Origin: Dicyema japonicum
Lineage: Eukaryota; Dicyemida; Rhombozoa; Dicyemidae
Length of the DNA: 64,000 bases
NCBI GenBank assembly: GCA_011109175.1
Contig: RDEW01000007.1
Span: 309,712 to 373,711, forward strand
Reading direction: 5' to 3'
Position 1 is the stretch's first letter. The number at the start of each line of letters is the position of its first letter. Positions 60,740-64,000 of this stretch are shown here, piece after piece. The notes beneath the pieces were generated by a model. It did not search any database, was not told the DNA's origin, and saw nothing but the letters and a program-made list of their open reading frames with translations. The position numbers were made by a program, and so were the translations under genes.

Positions 60740-61920
60740 AGATTATGCGGACTTCTCTTGTTGTTAAAAGCCATCTTAATTCATCGGAAAACCCAAATCG
60801 AACGGCTGCCGAGCTTGACAGGCATGTTTCTGACGAGGATACTGATAGGATTTGTCCTCAGCAAAACAACAAGAAAATTCCTGTTTTACGAGTAATAATG
60901 TCTTCCTCAACAGCTGATTGTCGAGTTCAATGGATTGCCGCGCTCTTGACTCGGTCGTGTCCCTAGAGGTTGATATGCTAGTCTCTTGGAAGGGTTCTAG
61001 TCTAAGTTTGAAGAGGAAATAACAATGCCTGAGTTCAGAAGACTGATATACGCCCAAAAACGTCAACAATTACCAAGCATGGACATGATTCGAAGTGGAC
61101 CTCAGATTCAAAGCCTGATATGTCTTAGACATTTATTGAGGCCAAGTTGTATGCTTGTTGTGAACGTAATTTTATTGAGGAAATACGGAAGAATCAATCA
61201 ATTGACCATTTTTCAAGACGCCGTACAAAGAAAATTCCATATGTAAAAGTGGATGTGGATATCCTCGAATGCCTGAACCGTGCTCTTAATGCTTGGATTA
61301 AAGTCAATCACCCAACGTCAATTGATCAAATTTCCTCTATTATTTATGCTCGGCAAACAGCCTACCAAATCTTGCCACAAAGAAATTTGAGCCCTCAAAA
61401 TGATGGAAGATATGAATAAGAAAATTAAATAATGGAGATCACATTCTGTTTTTATTGAAAAATTTTTTACGAAGACTCTACTGACGAGAAGTTTATGGCG
61501 TGCCATGTTTTGTCTCTAGTTGGATAAAGGAAGAAACAATCCAGAGAAAGGGCCAGAATTACGTTTCTTATCCAAGATAAGATTACGTCATAGAGAACAA
61601 AATGTCGACATTTGAATCGAGGAAAAAATTTTGTATGGACAACCAACTGTCCCAATTGAATAGAAGGACCTTTTACAGGAACTTGAATTTAGGACAGAAT
61701 AAAAATAATTCCTCATTTGATAATGAAAAATGCGCTTATTTTTGGGAAGGATTATGGAAAAAAGGAGTCTAAATTCCGAAAGTTTTAATATCGGAAATAG
61801 AATGACGGTGTTGAAAATGTGTTTGAACAAACGATTCAATATTTTCCGAATTGTAAGTCCCCAGGTTGTGACGGGATCGACAATTTCTTCTTTTAGAAAT
61901 TTACCAGAGGGACCAAATCA
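60740..61920 (+). mobile_element. LINE family A 5' part
   Basis: ENPNRTAAELDRHVSDED, CPQQNNKKIPVLR, MPEFRRLIYAQKRQQLPS and then CERNFIEEIRKNQSIDHF, NALNAWIKVNHPTSIDQIS, and LSQLNRRTFYRNLN. The same blocks occur in the same order in the family A copy on the minus strand at 39.9-39.1 kb. Breaks off at about 61910, where family B begins. Confidence 0.7.
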
Positions 61921-61924
61921 GTAG

Positions 61925-63600
61925 AAAAATCAGGAGACTGAACAAGACACTCCACCAAAAAGAACTACTTCGCAAAATCAATTAAGTATCCAAACTAAAA
62001 GATAATTCACAAATGTATTTGGCCGCTCGTTTACTACGCCACACAAACCGGAAAAAACGAATAATCATCAAAGACAAAAATGGCAAGACATTACTAATAC
62101 TGAAGATCAAGCGGAGGTAATTGCAACACATTTTGAGAACTGTTTGATGTGACTACAGCAATCTCCCATTCAAAGGAAAGCCTAGACCCATAAAAGAACC
62201 AATTACAATTTTGGAAGTAAAAACAGCATGTCAAAAACTAAAAAATAACAGAAGCCCTGACCAGATACGATAAACCTAGAATTACTGAAATACGGCCCTG
62301 ACCCCCTTTTTGAAAAAATCGCTACACTACTAAATGAAATGTTTTCAACTAACTCAACTTTGCCCTGGAAACGGATTACTAATACCTATACATAACACAA
62401 TAAACCCAAAGCAATATTAAAACTTACGACCTATTTATTATCAAATTCTCTACGGAAAGTCTTAGCTAACATTGTATTGGAACGAATAAAAGGACCCGTC
62501 TATGAATACCTACCCGAAAGTCAAAGTGGGTTCAGAGAAGGAAGATCAACAGCTGATGCAGTCTGGAGTCACAGATGGATATGTGCAACACATCAAAGAT
62601 ATTGCAATGCCACTCACATTCTAGGAATAGATCTATCAAAAGCCTTGACTCGGTTAACAGGAAAAATTGATGACAGTGCTGGGAGGGTTTATTGACGAAT
62701 CGAGTCTAAGAATGATTCATATCCTTCTATCTAACACAGAGCTCCTTGTGAGAGTTGGAAAAACCTACAAAGAGAAAATTTGAAACAAACACAGGCACTC
62801 CTCAAGGAGACTCCCTTTCTCCGCTACTATTCACAATATACTTGGAGGACGCTATGAGGGAACTGAGACCATTATACCAAGGAAAAATAGAAGAAGTGAT
62901 TTATTCTGATGATGTCGACCTAATTTCTAAAGACAAAGAACTCCTGGAGCATGTGCTAGAAAAAGCACCAGATATACTTGGGAAATGGTTTCTCACCGTG
63001 AACAGGGAAAAAAGAGAACGGACAGATATAAGACGAATGAATAACTCACTCGAGAGAAATGGAGACACATAAAGAAACTTGGCTCTTTACAAGGAGATAG
63101 CGAAGAAATCATTCGAAGAAAAAAATTGGCAAATGCGGCATTACACAGGCTGAAAAATCTTTGGCTAAAACGAAAGGGTATAACATAAAACAAAGGATTA
63201 TGTTATACGACACCTTCTTCAAACAATCCTACTATACAACTCTGGGACCTGGGCCACCTCTAAAAAGGAATTGGAGAGGCTAGACTCATTTCACTGGAAT
63301 CAACTATGAAACATAAATGGAATGTCCTGGCCATCCAATATCTCGCGGAATGGACTGTACAATAAGTGTGACTGTATACCATTAAGCCACGAGATCATTA
63401 GCTCTCGTTGGAGACTTTTTGGACATGTCCTGAGTTCGGACCCGATATCCCATCCGAATATCGCAATGGAAATTACTACTCCTCCAATGTATAAAGCTTT
63501 CGTGGAAGACCGAGAACTACCCTCCCGTCGTTCTACAAAACGATCTGAAAGCCGTGAAGAAAACATTAGCATCTGGTGACGGACTCACTGAGGGACCTAG
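61925..63600 (+). mobile_element. LINE family B, longer copy
   Basis: Reads LERIKGPVYEYLPESQSGFR, the REGRSTADAVW block, GIDLSKALTRL (motif A), NTGTPQGDSLSPLLFTIY (motif 4), YSDDVDLISKDKEL (YADD changed to YSDD), then LLYNSGTWATSKKELERLDS and FGHVLSSDPISHP. It supplies the N-terminal half missing from the 39.9 kb copy. Several frameshifts. Confidence 0.8.
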
Positions 63601-63960
63601 CAAAAAAGTGCAATAAGGATAATTCCTCCTCATTGAAACTTTCCGCAATCGAGGAGAGTGCAATAAGGATAATTGGACCAGAACACAAAATCCAGCCCAT
63701 TGAAAATTTCTTAATCGAATTACAACGGAAACTCTTAAAGGAGGCTAGTTTACCGAGCTGCCCTCTATTCCATACACTATCGAAATATCTACAATCATCA
63801 GAAATTTTGAGCCGATGCCTTGTCCAATGAGAAGAGCTGTTCAAGATTCTCGACCCCGCCGGACTCGTTCTCTCTTTTGTCAGTCTGGGATCACTTAGTT
63901 AGATGAGAACTTTTAATTCTTTCTTTTTGACCCAGTGATCCTGGGGTAATAATAATAATA
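63600..63960 (+). mobile_element. Other LINE 3' end (CR1/jockey-like)
   Basis: SLKLSAIEESAIRIIGPEHK and LPSCPLFHTLSKYL is the usual C-terminal region of CR1/jockey RTs (L..IQ..A+R+I.G.......). It ends CCTGGGGTAATAATAATAAT. A different family from B, placed directly at its end. Confidence 0.5.
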
Positions 63961-64000
63961 TGCTTGAGCTCTTCTTTGAGGTGATTTGAGTGACGCCGTC

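Overview
This window looks like nuclear DNA of a small-genome animal, most likely a dicyemid mesozoan or a close relative. The evidence is sequence-internal. Metazoan genes (a POU-homeodomain factor, a second homeodomain protein, a tetraspanin, a monocarboxylate transporter, a BCR/ABR-type RhoGEF-RhoGAP, an MTCH2-like carrier, proteasome beta5, DDX56 and the DNA polymerase epsilon N-terminus) read through only when GT..AG introns of about 21-32 nt are removed. At least 25 such introns can be placed. Introns this short are a known hallmark of dicyemids. The species call is an inference.

Layout. 0-6 kb is a pile of degenerate transposons: LINE reverse-transcriptase fragments and hAT/ZBED5-like transposases, some nested. 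6-10 kb holds a pogo-like remnant and a LINE ORF1. A monocarboxylate transporter lies at 10.6-12.5 kb (+), a POU factor at 14.1-14.7 kb (-), LINE tails at 15.6-16.6 kb, a tetraspanin at 17-17.7 kb (-) and DDX56 at 19.1-20.7 kb (+). 21-25.9 kb is again mobile DNA, with a fold-back LINE end, a tRNA-derived SINE and a Tigger-like element inside a LINE endonuclease. Proteasome beta5 is at 26.4-27.2 kb (-) and a divergent homeobox gene at 31.1-31.6 kb (+). A nearly whole LINE occupies 32.3-34.4 kb. Two paralogous small secreted-protein genes sit at 34.5 and 40.9 kb, with LINEs between them. The BCR/ABR-like gene is at 41.8-44.6 kb (-) and has a rearranged partial copy at 36.0-36.7 kb. A 98-bp tandem array is at 45.6-46.1 kb, a truncated DNA polymerase epsilon gene at 48.7-49.3 kb (+), a hAT transposase at 50.5-52.3 kb (-), an MTCH2-like gene at 55.2-56.1 kb (-), another LINE at 56.2-58.3 kb (-), a PDI/thioredoxin-like protein at 59.5-60.3 kb (-), and LINE pieces from 60.7 kb to the end.

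The host genes are unrelated housekeeping, signalling and transcription genes; no operon or pathway cluster is apparent. At least four LINE lineages recur, here called A to D. A has a restriction-like endonuclease and an FIDD motif. B has a YADD motif. C has a restriction-like endonuclease and a YLDD motif, and has near-identical 3' ends. D comprises CR1/jockey- and RTE-like pieces. A tRNA-derived SINE family may share its 3' tail with LINE B.

Caveat: almost every conserved gene carries one or more single-base frame breaks, often at homopolymers, and two single N bases are flanked by duplicated sequence. Assembly error therefore has to be weighed against genuine pseudogenisation everywhere here.
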